64,000 nucleotides of DNA, from positions 1,784,001 to 1,848,000 of the forward strand of contig NC_083524.1 in the NCBI RefSeq assembly GCF_032362555.1, given 5' to 3'. Below, piece after piece: positions 53,171 to 63,349 of this stretch (positions are counted from its first letter, which is position 1; every line of letters begins with the position of its first letter). The notes below the pieces were generated by a model. That model did no database searches. It was not told where the DNA came from and was given only the letters and a program-made list of their open reading frames with translations. A program made the translations under genes and the position numbers. This DNA is from Amyelois transitella (taxonomy: Eukaryota > Arthropoda > Insecta > Lepidoptera > Pyralidae).

Positions 53171-55664
53171 ATGGATCGTAAAAAAAAATGTGCACTTTTA
53201 TTATTGCTTAGGAGATACAAGAAAAAGAAACAAAGAAGATTTTGGGTTCATCCATTTATTACTATTATGAATCCCGATGGAAACTATTTTCTTCTAAAAT
53301 ATAAAGCTTTGAAAACCGACGAAAAAAAATTTTTGGAGTATTTTAGAATGAGCATATCTTCATTCGAAGAGCTTTTAAGTTTATTATCACCATATCTTCA
53401 GAAACAATCGTACAAGGGGAGAATTCCTGTTATGCCTCTGGAAATGATTGGCCTCACTATCCGGTAAGTAAAAAAAAAACAATAATTGTTTACATTAGTT
53501 TTTATTGAGAAAAGAGTTTTTAAAATATTACAATCCATAAAATTTACGAAAAATCAAAGTCTTCTTCAGTTGAAAGTGTGCTTAATATGCTTGAGTTAGA
53601 ATAATCATTACTGGGTGAATTAATTTGATCTGGTATGTTAGATGACTGTGGACGTATCAGTGGCGTTTGTTGAGATGTCGCAAAATGTTGAGTTTGATAG
53701 CCACTCTGGTAGTTGCTATTCGGATAGTAGTAGCCATGAGGTTGATGCAACTCTGTTAAAATTTGAAGAACTCTGCTCTGAAAGATTAGTGTTTTATTGT
53801 CATCTAATCTTTCAAGTGATAGTAGAATACCTTTAAAAAAAGATATGTGTCTATTCTCAGGTTCCTTTAAAATCTTTACAATATCATCTTCAAAATTATT
53901 ATTAACCATCTTTCTTTTTGGTGGCTGCCTTTGGTAACGTGTTTTAGATGTACCTTCTTGATTATCTTGCTCATTTTCTGACTCATTTATACTAGTAGAG
54001 GTCTCATTTTGCAAATTTTTCTTAAGAAATTGTAATTGTTTGTACAGATGGTATTCTTTTATATTTTTGGATCCAGACCCTGACCTACTTGCATCTTTGA
54101 GTTTCTTTTCATATTTATTAAAGGTATCCTTAATCCCCCTCCATCTTTGTATTACTGAATTACCTGCAAAAAGAAATAGACAATATTTAATTTATTCATT
54201 CATTTATTAATCTTTATTATTCATCAAATACCAATTGTACAGAACAATAGGCGAACTTAACGCGAGAAGCGTTGTTTACCAATTAATTAAATTAAAATAA
54301 TTTATGTATGTTTATGTCGTTTTAGGTTGGTGTTTGGGATAGCGGAAAAACAATTATGTAGGTCGCTGGATTTTTGGTAAAGAGAATATTGTGAAAGGAA
54401 GAAGCGGGAAGCGGGAATGCACAACACGTACCTTAATTTCTCGTATTTTAGCTTCTTGGGCCCTGGCCAGGGTTCTTCTTGTTTCAAAGATGCGCACTTT
54501 TTCTATTTTTATTTTATGAGCGGAGCGGTCAATTTGCGGCCATATTTTTTTCTTCAATCACTAATTTTCAAATTTGAATTGAAATGTTCTATGGCTCCAT
54601 TCGTAAGCCGTCGAGTGTTGTCGAGCTCCGAAGAAACCACATATGCTGTCACTATCGTATTGTGCGGAATGAAAAGGGATAGGAACAGTAAAATAAAGCG
54701 GCGCGTTCAGTGTTCTTTATTTTTCCAGTTTGTTATGTAAATTAATCCTTTAATTTTCTATTTATGTTACAGATTCCTAGCGACCGGAAATGAAATCAGA
54801 AATATACATTTAGATTATTATCGAGGAATAAGTACAGTTGCTAAGATAATACGAGTAGTTTGTAATGCAATATGGAAATTTTGTTTAAATGCAAACATAC
54901 CAAAAATAACACAACAGCTGTTTGAAGAAATAGCTGCGGACTTTGACAAGAAAGCCAACTTCCCTAACTGTATTGGAGCCGTTGATGGGAAACATATTCG
55001 TATTCGTAGTCCCCCAAAAAGTGGATCACTTTTTTTTAATTACAAGGGCTACAATTCAATAGTTTTGTTGGCTATTGTGGACTCGAAATACAGATTCATC
55101 TATGTGGACATAGGAGCATATGGAAAGGAAAGTGATTCCACTATTTTCCATAACACGAAACTGTACGACTTACTGATGAGAGGTGATTTGCCTACACCAA
55201 CATCAAGGCCGTTACCGGGCTTTCAAGAACCGGTTCCATTTGTTTTTGTCGGAGACGAAGCTTTTTCTATTTCGAATAATGTCATGCGTCCTTATTCTGG
55301 CAAGCATTTGTCTGTTAAACAAAGAGTATTCAACTACCGTTTGAGTAGGGCAAGAAGATATGTCGAGTGTACTTTCGGGATACTGGCCAATAAGTGGCGA
55401 ATATTTAACCGGCCCATTAACGTTTCATATGATTTTGCAATAGATATTGTTAAGGCTTGTTGCATACTACATAACTTTGTAATTAACCGTGATAAATTAG
55501 ACACCACTAATGAAATGATCATAGATGATTCCGAACTACAACCACTTCAACAAGGGTTGAATGTAGTTAGTCAGGTGGTAAGTGCAAATATAATTAGAAA
55601 CGAATTTTCGGATTACTTTACTAGTGAAGTTGGAGCATTAAGCTGGCAACTACAAAAAATTTAG
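53171..55664 (+). CDS. PIF/Harbinger transposase 2, two exons, intact
   Basis: Exon 1 is 53171-53463 (donor CCG|GTAAGT; 97 codons plus two bases). Exon 2 is 54773-55664 (acceptor GTTACAG). The joint gives LTIRFLATGNEIRNI, as expected in Harbinger enzymes. The product is 394 residues. Catalytic residues: D in IGAVDGKHIRIRSP, D in VFVGDEAFSI, E in RYVECTFGIL, with [10 protein letters not shown] between. No lesion is visible. The intron holds the 3' exon of the MADF gene on the opposite strand, as in the Harbinger at 34913. The leader contains the MULE, which may separate the gene from its promoter. Confidence 0.92.
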
Positions 55665-56088
55665 AATATACAATACGACTTGCGTTGTTGCTCGCGTTCT
55701 TGGTAATAAATCAATACAACAGGTACAAAAGGATCACATCGTAAAACATTAAAGTAACTCGCTGTCGACGCCTAAACACGTAAACAATTTAAAGAATATT
55801 TTTTGTGCTTATATGAATAGAATGTTTGATTTGTAGGTAGTAAAAAGTAAAAAAGTTATACTTAATAAATTTATTTGTGTACTTACCAAGTTTAGTTTTT
55901 TCATTGTTTTCTTTTTCCTCGAAATTTGGATATAAACTTTTACACACGTCCTTCCAAGCATCTTGTTTGATGAATTTGTTTTTATAATCTTCATTACTAG
56001 TGTCCCAAAGAACAGGGCGCTCCTCAATCAGTGATATTAAAAAATCAACGTCGTATTCTGTCATTTTTAAAGTACACGTCTTGCCCAC
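53544..56088 (-). CDS. Harbinger 2 MADF accessory protein, two exons
   Basis: Exon 1 is 55887-56088 (a second start, MTEYDVDF, at 56064) and ends TTG|GTAAGT. Exon 2 is 53544-54163 (acceptor TTTTGCAG). Phases agree. The MADF domain reads DFLISLIEERPVLWD ... QDAWKDVCKSLYPNF, then after the joint IQRWRGIKDTFNKYEKKLKD ... YHLYKQLQFLKK. A basic RYQRQPPKRKM follows, then a BESS-like helix ISFFKGILLSLERLDDNKTL and a Gln/Ser-rich end. It is likely the DNA-binding partner of the transposase. No stop is visible. The 3' exon lies in the transposase intron. Confidence 0.9.
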
Positions 56089-56246
56089 ACGCTGTCCCTG
56101 AGCGAACTATAAAATGGCGTCAAAAAATGTGACGCAACATCGCAGGAATGCGCGATGCGAATCAATTCGCAAGTTCTTGCGATGCGTAGAGGGAGCTCGC
56201 AGATTTTTGCGATGCGACGTCGCATCGCAGTTTTGTGTACAAGCCC

Positions 56247-56794
56247 AAATACCTCAAGTGTCATATGTAGCCCCGAACATTTAAAGATGACATTTTTTTG
56301 GCCGCCATTCACACTTTACACGTTAATTGCACGAAATTCTTTCACATTTCATTAAAATATTTTCCAATAACACAAAGTTTAATAAATTCCGCTACGAATG
56401 AGTATAATCACAACACATCAACACAAACAATCACTCTTCTATTGTTTATTAATTATATACTATGCAAATGACACACGATAAACAATTGCCGTCGGACACT
56501 GTTAATTTCGACCGTCGGCGAAAGCGCGAAGGCGGGGCGCGGGCGGGGTGTGTAGCCACGAATCGAGCAACGTACCGTTAGCAACAAAAATGTAATTCAA
56601 TCGTAATGTGTTATTTTTACGCAAGTTTTTTGTGTTTTTTTACGAAATCCATAACCAAAAAGTAGGGCATTTTGTCGACGTGTTTTAGTGAATGAATCGA
56701 CCATATTTCTTGCTAAGTATAGAACAATTTATGTGGGCCCATTCTGTATAAATGTTGTAATACACCAGAGTTCGGGTGTTGTATCAAATTGCTT
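56247..56794. other. No gene; GC-rich block inside
   Basis: Between the Harbinger and a piggyBac fragment. A strongly GC-rich run (GGCGGGGCGCGGGCGGGG, about 56531-56550) stands out from AT-rich surroundings. No frame or repeat family recognised. Confidence 0.5.
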
Positions 56795-57480
56795 TCAGCT
56801 AAAGTAGCGATTCGCTTCCCCTTGCGGCAAATTCTGCGGAGCATAATTGTCCATGAAATGAAGAAATTTGTTTAGCAAAACATACCTATTATACGACATC
56901 AACTGCCTAAAATAAGGCAGCTGCAGAATTCCACTCGTGAGCCAGTATTCGTGAATCAAAGTTCTGATGTCGATGCCCATCAAAATGAATAGTGCAATAA
57001 AAACATACATGGAGATGTAGGTGTTAATTGCCCTGATTCTGTTGGTCTCCCGCACGATTGTCCCCATGAAGTCACTAGTAAAAGCTTCATAGGGACCATC
57101 GTAATCATGGATAGGTCTTGGAGTTGGAACAGAAAATACCTCGGCATGAACACTTAAACGTATCATAATCGGCCTGCCACGAAAAATCACTCTGTATGCC
57201 CGGCAAATTTTCGGCTGCGTCATCTAAGGCTCGGCTCATCTCCTCCGATAACGGCACTTGCTCCTCCGCAGCTATCATTGCCAAATTCTCCTACAATTCA
57301 AATTCGTCATCGAACTCTGAGTCAAAATCACTCCCGACATTTTCTTGATAGGTGTTATGAGGTACCCCACTTGTTGATGGTGTATTAAGCTGGCTGGGTC
57401 CAGGCTACAGTTCCATCTGTGGTGAACTCCCCGGGATATCTTGCAGCCACTTCATAATTTGCGTCGACTTTTGCTGGAAC
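56795..57480 (-). pseudogene. Fourth piggyBac-like fragment, 5' part of transposase
   Basis: The - strand reads, from the 5' side, DSEFDDEFEL (stop) ENLAMIAAEEQ, then after frame changes YDGPYEAFTSDFMGTIVRET, INTYISMYVFIALFILMGID, EYWLTSGILQLPYFRQLMSY and LNKFLHFMDNYAP. The last blocks match the N-terminal part of PGBD4-like piggyBac transposases (ALxLLMG, YWS, RFxxILxxLHFxDN). The catalytic region is absent. Several lesions. Confidence 0.7.
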
Positions 57481-58149
57481 AATTCCTTCCCTTCTTCTTC
57501 GTATATGCCCATTTCCGTAGCCCGCTCTAGTGCGGAGGTGCAACATAAAACAAAAAAATATATCTACTCGTATCACCTTTTTACAAAGAAACTTGACACA
57601 TCATGTTAAGTTTAAAGGCCCTATTCCCCTTTAAACTTCAGAGTTTTATCTGGAGTCAACTTATAGAAAATTCCTGCTTCATCAGCATTGAAAATGTTAC
57701 TTGACGCGTATTTTACGATATCCGCGTTATGTTCGCTTACCACTGCCTTCAGAAGGCTGCGTCTGGTCTTGGAGAGTCCACTGGCGTTCCAGTGCATCCG
57801 TAAGGTCTTATCAGCCATTGAGACGCATGAGTGTCGCTATTCCTCTTAGCACAATAGGCACAATATCCTGACCGAACTGGTACGCGGTCAAGATTTCGAT
57901 TAGGAGAGTCAGTACCGGTTCAACGTTCAGCGTCTGACCTTCGTCCTGGTCTGTCGTCCCTATCTTTAACGGTTTATGACATTTAAGGGGTGGGCTGCGT
58001 CGACTGGGGAGACGCCCGCTTGGGCTTAATATTTTTATATATCGACCCCATTGGTCCATGTGATCGGTTTTTTCGGACACAAGTTTTTTAACGTTTTTTG
58101 GATTAGCGGGGATCGCAATCAGTGCCATCTTTATATAGCCCTGATGCAC
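57481..58149 (-). pseudogene. pogo/Tigger-type transposase fragments
   Basis: The clearest part, at about 57621-57818 on the - strand, reads IVKYASSNIFNADEAGIFYK LTPDKTLKFKGE: the first catalytic Asp block (IxNADETGLFFKxLPxKTL) of a DDE_1 transposase, preceded by MADKTLRMHWNASG. A region upstream (57811-58149) may be its remodelled 5' part but shows no sure motif. Confidence 0.62.
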
Positions 58150-58429
58150 TTTAAAATATTTTTAGAGCTCCTATATTCGTGGACCCTTGGTCATATATCG
58201 GGTGTAAAATTGAAAAGCCGCATTTTCTAACTTTTGTTAAAATTTGTTTAAAATTACAGCCAAATTTTCCGAAGATATAATGCCTTTTCTAAAGTAACAT
58301 TTCAGTTTCACTAAATAAAGATAACTTCTATATAACTAACTGTAGAATCGAAAATAAAGATTTTTCGATTCAAGCAGGCGAAACCCTGAGGAGGAATAGG
58401 AGTACTCTGAAAAACAATAGAATTAATGC

Positions 58430-58625
58430 TTACGTACCTTGGACCATCCAGGCCAGTTTTTACTGCACCATCACCCGCTGAATCCAATGAATCGGTTACC
58501 CTCGACCACATTTCTTTAGAATGTTGCCGAACTTGTGCTGATTTTTTGTAACCAGTAACAATCTCCCGATGCTCATTCAAAAACTCAAATTGACACTCAA
58601 GTTGATGAAATGAGACTCTGCGTCT
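58430..58625 (-). CDS. Myb/zeste-like DNA-binding exon fragment
   Basis: The - strand reads VSFHQLECQFEFLNEHREIV, TGYKKSAQVRQHSKEMWSRV and TDSLDSAGDGAVKTGLDGPR, then a GTACGTAAGC donor near 58438. The pattern Q-x-x-x-L-x-x-x-H-x-x-x-x-x-G ... W-x-x-V-x-x-x-L-x-x-x-G-x-G-x-V-K-T fits the zeste/Myb-SANT-like domain of insect regulatory or Harbinger accessory proteins. Its further exons were not found. Host or transposon origin is undecided. Confidence 0.45.
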
Positions 58626-58730
58626 GGTTTGTTATCGATTTGCACCAAAACACCACACCTGATCAAGTTATTATTAGCTAAGCTATACAATAAAATTATA
58701 CTTTGTCTGAAATTATTTAATATTTTGTCA

Positions 58731-58860
58731 AGTTCCTGCCATTTCTTATTATTTCATCACATCGACTTCGCATCGAGGATACCAGTGCCTCACAAACATT
58801 CGTGCCTCGAAGTGACTCCCATTCTTCATAAACATGTGTGACAAGTGCCTCTATGACCCT
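58731..58860 (-). pseudogene. Tc-like DD35E C-terminal fragment, copy B1
   Basis: About 130 bases match 59782-59912 closely (TTCATCACATCGACTTCGCA, CAGTGCCTCACAAACATTCG). It encodes the C-terminal helices on the - strand. Same orientation as the copy beyond the IMPACT exons. Confidence 0.75.
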
Positions 58861-58876
58861 TAATAATAATTTTCTG

Positions 58877-59095
58877 TCCCAAACTAATAATAAGAATGCG
58901 AAAGTATGTTTGTTAACTCTTTACACGTTATCTAGATACTGAATCAGTTTATCGTATAAATAAGAGTCTAGAGGTCATGAGCCATCTTCTATCCCGGTAA
59001 AGACTATAGTACCCGTGGGATTTGCAAAAACCTGGAAGTATTCTTTATTAGTTGGCGTAAAATTAGGGCGGGTGAAGCTACGGGTAAAAGTTAGT
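58877..59095 (+). mobile_element. Helitron-like non-autonomous repeat, diverged
   Basis: It carries AATAAGAATGCGAAAGTATG, TCTATCCCGGTAAAGAC, ACCCGTGGGATTTGC and the end GGGTGAAGCTACGGGTAAAA followed by GTTAGT. The general order matches the family at 1316, with lower likeness. Confidence 0.5.
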
Positions 59096-59118
59096 GTAAA
59101 TATAAAGATCATAATTAC

Positions 59119-59251
59119 CGCGGCGTCACCACCATTGCATTTAGTGGGTTTCTTTGTAGTCGTGCGCTTCTCAGATTTGCGTTCGCGCACGCGCACGATT
59201 TCCCGAATTTTCTCAGCCCACTGGTATATAGTGGCCCCACCGGCGTTTTTC
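59119..59251 (-). CDS. IMPACT: IMPACT-like RWD gene, following exon
   Basis: The acceptor TTAATTTCAG opens at 59251 and the donor GCG|GTAATT closes at 59119, giving 133 bases. With two bases from the previous exon it reads LKNAGGATIYQWAEKIREIV, then a basic RVRERKSEKRTTTKKPTKC. In IMPACT proteins the RWD domain ends with a NxGGxxxYQWxEKxRE motif, which is what is seen. The downstream UPF0029 domain is expected at lower coordinates but was not found down to the window's Myb-like exon. Phase agreement with the exon at 59499 is exact. Confidence 0.78.
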
Positions 59252-59498
59252 CTGAAATTAATTGTGAGATTATAGTGTGTGGCTGGTGACATGGTTTTCA
59301 TAAAAATAAAAATACATTCAAGTTGAACACGGAGAGTGACATTAGATTTTTAGTAATTTCACAAATCACCTGTAAGTTGGTAAACTTCTAGTAAGTTGCT
59401 TTAAAATTTTTAAATTCATTCAAACAGTTAATCAAATATTTAAGATTATTAATATTAATACAGTGGATGTATAACGATGTATAACGAAAAGTACTTAC

Positions 59499-59731
59499 AA
59501 TGAAACTTGATCCAAGGCCTCATGCAGCGCTTCCTTGCTCTTCCTGTCCATCCATGGCGCCGACAGCTCATACTTCGCAGACGCCTGGTCCGGGTAATTG
59601 GGCGGCATTGTCACATACAGTAACACTTCTCTTTTATTCTCCGCTATCCTGACGCAGAAAGATCTTGCGCTGTCACTTTCTACGTTCCAGTCGTCACCGT
59701 AAATGGATGCCAGAGCTCCAATTTCTTCAGC
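59499..59731 (-). CDS. IMPACT: IMPACT-like RWD gene, RWD-domain exon
   Basis: The acceptor CTTTCCCAG opens at 59731 and the donor CATT|GTAAGT closes at 59499; 77 codons plus two bases. It reads AEEIGALASIYGDDWNVES, ARSFCVRIAENKREVLLYV, TMPPNYPDQASAKYELSAPW and MDRKSKEALHEALDQVS. The RWD signature (EEIxALxxIYGDxW ... PxxYPxxxPxxYxLxAPW) is clear and closest in memory to IMPACT, a GCN1-binding inhibitor of the GCN2 stress kinase acting in the cytosol. No stop or frameshift. The first exon with the start codon must lie further right or was lost; transposon blocks start only 50 bases upstream of the exon. Confidence 0.8.
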
Positions 59732-59781
59732 CTGGGAAAGGAAATTACAAGATTTATATATGTGATGAAATAATAAGAAAT

Positions 59782-60437
59782 GGCAGGAACATTTCTTATT
59801 ATTTCATCACATCGACTTCGCATCGAGAATACCAGTGCCTCACAAACATTCGTGCCTCGAAATGCCTCCCATTCTTCATAAACATGTGTGACAAGTGCCT
59901 CTATGACCCTTTCCCCTCTGTGATCCCAATCTCGTACCATCCTGGCCTATAAATTCTCAATGGGATTGAGATCTGGAGACAGAGGGGGCCATGGCAACAC
60001 CCGAAAATGCGGTTGTTGCTGAATCCATTGTTGCACTAAGCGAGACTTGTGTATCGGACAGTTGTCCTGCACGATAACAATTTCCGGCACTTCTTACTCC
60101 GGATACACGAGTCCCACTGTCGGCAACATGGTCTCTTGCAACACCTCCAGGTAATTTATTGCAGTAGCCCTCTCGGGAAAATATACTAACTCGCCTGGTC
60201 CAGCTGCACTCATCCTAGCCCACATATTTACGCAAACTCTGCCAGACTCAGAGTTAGAAATGACATTCCTGTGCTCGAATCTTGTATTGTCCGTACGCCA
60301 TAAAAATTTTCGGCCGTGTTGACTGGATTTAAATGTCTTTTCGTTTTTTTTCGTCCGAAAAAATGGCATGCGACCAATTGAAGTCACGATATTCTCGAGC
60401 GAAATTTAACCGTGCTGCCTTATGGGCATCCGATAAT
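59782..60437 (-). pseudogene. Tc-like DD35E transposase, middle and C-terminal part, copy B2
   Basis: The - strand carries (from the right) AARLNFAREYRDF, VCVNMWARMSAAGPGE, RLVYPE and a stop, then VIVQDNCPIHKSRLVQQWIQ and LPWPPLSPDLNPIENL, then the C-terminal helices. The D-E spacing is 35. A short insertion (CGTTTTTTTTCGTC near 60342) disturbs the first Asp block. It joins exon Y copy 3 at 60437. Confidence 0.78.
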
Positions 60438-60835
60438 AAAAATCAACTTACTACATAAACATGCAACAGTTGCTGGGCACGAGCGGTTTATACTCGTAAA
60501 TGCACAATCTGCACTGTCTGCACCAAATGTCCCCATTCATAAATTCTACTATGTCGCCGTTTCGGTCCATGTTCACAATCAAATGTCCTACTGCTGGAGC
60601 CACTGATGGCCGGTTACCACACACACAATACGTTTGTCGGTCCCAGTGTGTTGGTCCTATCCAGGGCCACAGAGCTTCATTGGTTATTAATTTTAATAGT
60701 TCGTCGAAACTGATTTGTCTAGACACGTCAATAAGGAACACCATTTTGAACACCGTCACACGTATAACTGAATGCTAGTCTTATTTTTATTTTAAGTTCA
60801 ACCTACTTCTGGAGTAATAAATAATATGTCCGGCA
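60438..60835 (-). CDS. Unidentified Cys-rich exon 'Y', copy 3
   Basis: The frame of about 102 residues (MTVFKMVFLIDVSRQIS ... CCMFM) is open and matches copy 1 at 31391 with few changes, including YCVCGNRPS and WCRQCRLCIYEY. A GTAAGTTG donor ends it. The 5' boundary (AGTAATAAATAATATGTCCG) is shared with copy 1. It separates two overlapping pieces of the Tc-like transposase. Confidence 0.42.
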
Positions 60836-61409
60836 CTTCTGACTCCGGATACACGAGTCTCACAGTCGGCAACATAGTCTCTTGCAACACCTCCAGGTAA
60901 TTTATTGCAGTAACCCTCTCGGGCAAATATACTAACTCGCCTGGTCCAGCTGCACTCATCCAAGCCCACATATTTACGCAAACTCTGCCAGACTCAGAGT
61001 TAGGGATGACATTCCTGGGCACGAATCTTGTATTGTCCGTACGCCATAAAAATTTTCGGCCGTGTTGACTGGATTTAAATGTGTTTTCGTCCGAAAAAAT
61101 GGCATGCGACCAATCGAAGTCACGATATTCACGAGCGAAATTTAACCGTGCTGCCTTAGGGGCATCCGGTAATAACATTTTTTTTGCCGGTATGCGGTGG
61201 TGTATGCCTTCCCGGTGCAACGTATTGCGAACCGTTTGCCGAGAACATGAAAATTTTTCAGCAAAAACTCTCGTTGGTGTAAAAGGATTTTCCGTATAAA
61301 CGGTTCGCATTTCCGCAACACCTTCGTTTATAAGCTTCGGCATAGGGCGACGGGTCAGAATGGAGCCCTCAGAGGCGTGGCGCCGAACCCACAAATGAAC
61401 CGTTGGTTT
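60836..61409 (-). pseudogene. Tc-like transposase exon 2, right block
   Basis: It starts at the acceptor at 61409 (KPTVHLWVRRHASEG) and runs to RLVYPESEVPDI, then stops at exon Y. Unlike the other copies it has Ser in place of the stop after YPE. The second catalytic Asp is not present on this side but occurs in the overlapping piece at 59782-60437. Confidence 0.78.
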
Positions 61410-61711
61410 CTATAAACAAAAATTAACATCATCAGTTGTTACTTAGAGGCAAGCATTTTATCGCTGCGCCAAACAGGTCGCCATTGATATTTGACTATTA
61501 CAATCTGCGCAGGAAGATAACCGGTTGGCTTACGCTACTTTTCTTCGCTATTAAACCAAGACTGAAGCTTGCACTAAATGAATTTTATTTCCTTAGTCAC
61601 TTTTACAACATATCCAATTAATGAACGCGAGATAGACGGCTTTTAAAATGCTGGGAATCACACGGCAATATAAATAATTATATATAATGAAAAAAATATG
61701 TTTAAACTTAC

Positions 61712-61816
61712 CGAAATATTTAATTCTTCTGCTATTGCCGATATATTTTGGCATTCTTCCCACAAAGACACAATTCGGCTTCGCATCATTAATGAAATAT
61801 TTTTAAAGTCACTCAT
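61712..61816 (-). CDS. Tc-like transposase exon 1, right block
   Basis: This exon is identical in length and reading to 45582-45686: 35 codons from MSDFKNISLMM to EELNIS, then a GTAAGT donor. Conservation of exon and splice sites in both blocks supports real splicing. Confidence 0.72.
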
Positions 61817-61953
61817 GTTAGTTTTGTTGTTGTCACTAGAAGGAACGATTGTACAACTGACCGAAAGCCGAGCTTTTTCGCGTCAAGAAATGTGCCAAAT
61901 GTTCTTTTGTTGGTAGTTGGTAGGTTAATTTCAAAGTTGTCTTTATTATATAC

Positions 61954-62729
61954 CTATAATTGAGTGCATTCAATAATTTCTAAAAATGGGTCTTTCTTGC
62001 ACTTAAAATTGTTCCTCCTCCAGTGGAACTCCACAATTAAGTCTGCGAAATCTTTTCAATTCGTATAATTACTGCTGCGGAAAATTTTTTTGCCCACTCT
62101 CCACTGCGACTCAATTCGTTGAGTGTGAACGCCATCGGATGCAATAAATGGATTGTCGGGGTCTGAATGGTTTACTTTTTATGAATATAACCATATTCAC
62201 CCAGACAATCGTACGCCTTCCAAAAATCTGTATGTGCCGCCTGAGCAGTGGTGCCCGGCTCAACATGTTTCTGGATGAGGGGCACCAACACCTCTGCAGA
62301 ACGTACACTTCCAATCTCAGATCCTCAGACCCATCCTCAATGAGGCCAAGCACCCAATAGCCCTCTAAATGACGTCCTTTATTATACTTTCTTTTGCCAA
62401 ATTTGGGCACGTCAATTTGCACTACTTTGCCTGGCCCTCCAATTTTTCCGCGAACTTGTGTTTTTCCTATAAAGTAAATTACTACCACCTCCCTACAGTA
62501 ATTATACCAGTCAGAAACTGTTGTTTCCGATAATTTTCTTTCTGTTTCATATTTGTATGGGTCCTCATGTAGTGCTTGTGCATATGACCACTTATGAGCA
62601 AATGCATATATGAGATAAAAAACATGGTGCATTTCAATCTTGATGTTTTCGAAGAAATTGTCATTGGTTCCCGATACTTTGCTTTTGGTTTTGCAAGTTC
62701 CTTTGATGCACACCCATGATCCCAGCGAC
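61954..62729 (-). pseudogene. ISXO2/IS1595-like transposase, right copy, exon 2
   Basis: From the acceptor TTTACAG at 62729 it reads SLGSWVCIKGTCKTKSK, FENIKIEMHHVFYLIYAFAH, VSDWYNYCREVVVIYF, GPGKVVQIDVPKFGKRKY, HLEGYWVLGLIEDGSEDLRL, and then a 13-base loss near 62308 (compared with 46175) throws the frame. Beyond it, in another frame, are the KAYDCLGEYGY and IESQWR motifs and a stop within the last 50 codons, shared with the left copy. First catalytic Asp is in QIDVPKFG. Confidence 0.8.
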
Positions 62730-62806
62730 CTGTAAAGTAAACAAGTACAATAAAGAGATTACTAACTAGAATAGTAAATATATTATATTTATAAATTTAT
62801 AAATAC

Positions 62807-63069
62807 CTGTTCTGAGAGTAGGTGATTTTCATCGGAACACGATGACTCCGGCAGACCTTCTCCTTCGCGACCAACTCATTGCTCTCAGCAAATGCTACAC
62901 ACTGCTCCCGTGTAGATAAATCTTTGAAAATTTTAGACAGGTTCCACATCGCCACAACCTCCGATGTATACAGATGACGCTTTACTATAAGTTCGTCACA
63001 ATCGTCTCGAGTCGGTCCACCCGAACTCGTGGAAGGAACAGGATTACTCCCTGACGCCTCAACAGCCAT
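62807..63069 (-). CDS. ISXO2/IS1595-like transposase, exon 1
   Basis: ATG at 63069 begins MAVEASGSNPVPSTSSGG; the exon then reads DLSTREQCVAFAESNELVAK, EKVCRSHRVPMKITYSQN and ends ACAG|GTATTT at 62807. The spliced joint gives NRSLGSWVCIKGTCKTK, so CRSH and CIKGTC form the N-terminal zinc ribbon typical of the family. It is 87 codons plus two bases. The matching exon is absent from the left block. Confidence 0.7.
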
Positions 63070-63124
63070 ATTGAATGCATTCCGAAGTCCGATGTGTATG
63101 CCAAGGTAAACGTCGCGTAATCCA

Positions 63125-63268
63125 ATCGAAATCCAGTTAGCAAGCCAAGTCGTGTGAAAGTAGGAGATATCGGAGTCCGTATTCAAGCCAAAGTCGATCG
63201 AAATCCAGTTAGCAAGCCAAGTCGTGTGAAAGTAGGAGATATCGGAGTCCGTATATAAGCCAAAGTCG
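63125..63268. repeat. 72-bp tandem duplication upstream of the ISXO2-like start
   Basis: Two units of 72 bases (ATCGAAATCCAGTTAGCAAG ... CCAAAGTCG) differ at about two positions (CCGTATTC and CCGTATAT). They lie in the presumed 5' leader, on the right of the ATG at 63069. Confidence 0.8.
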
Positions 63269-63349
63269 TCGAAAACAAGGAAAGTAACAAGAGAACACAT
63301 TCGCGTAACACCATACAAACCCTCCCCCACCCTCCTCAACCTCTCTGGC

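Larger units (their letters stand above)
50831..56246 (+). mobile_element. Second PIF/Harbinger element, carrying a MULE
   Basis: Perfect 29-bp inverted ends start GGGCTTGTACACAAAACTGC, flanked by AAA on both sides (a 3-bp duplication, as expected for Harbinger). GCGATGCGA motifs are repeated inside both ends. It encodes a two-exon transposase (+) and a two-exon MADF protein (-), both open. A MULE (50934-53091) occupies the 5' leader. Without it the element is about 3.25 kb. Confidence 0.93.
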
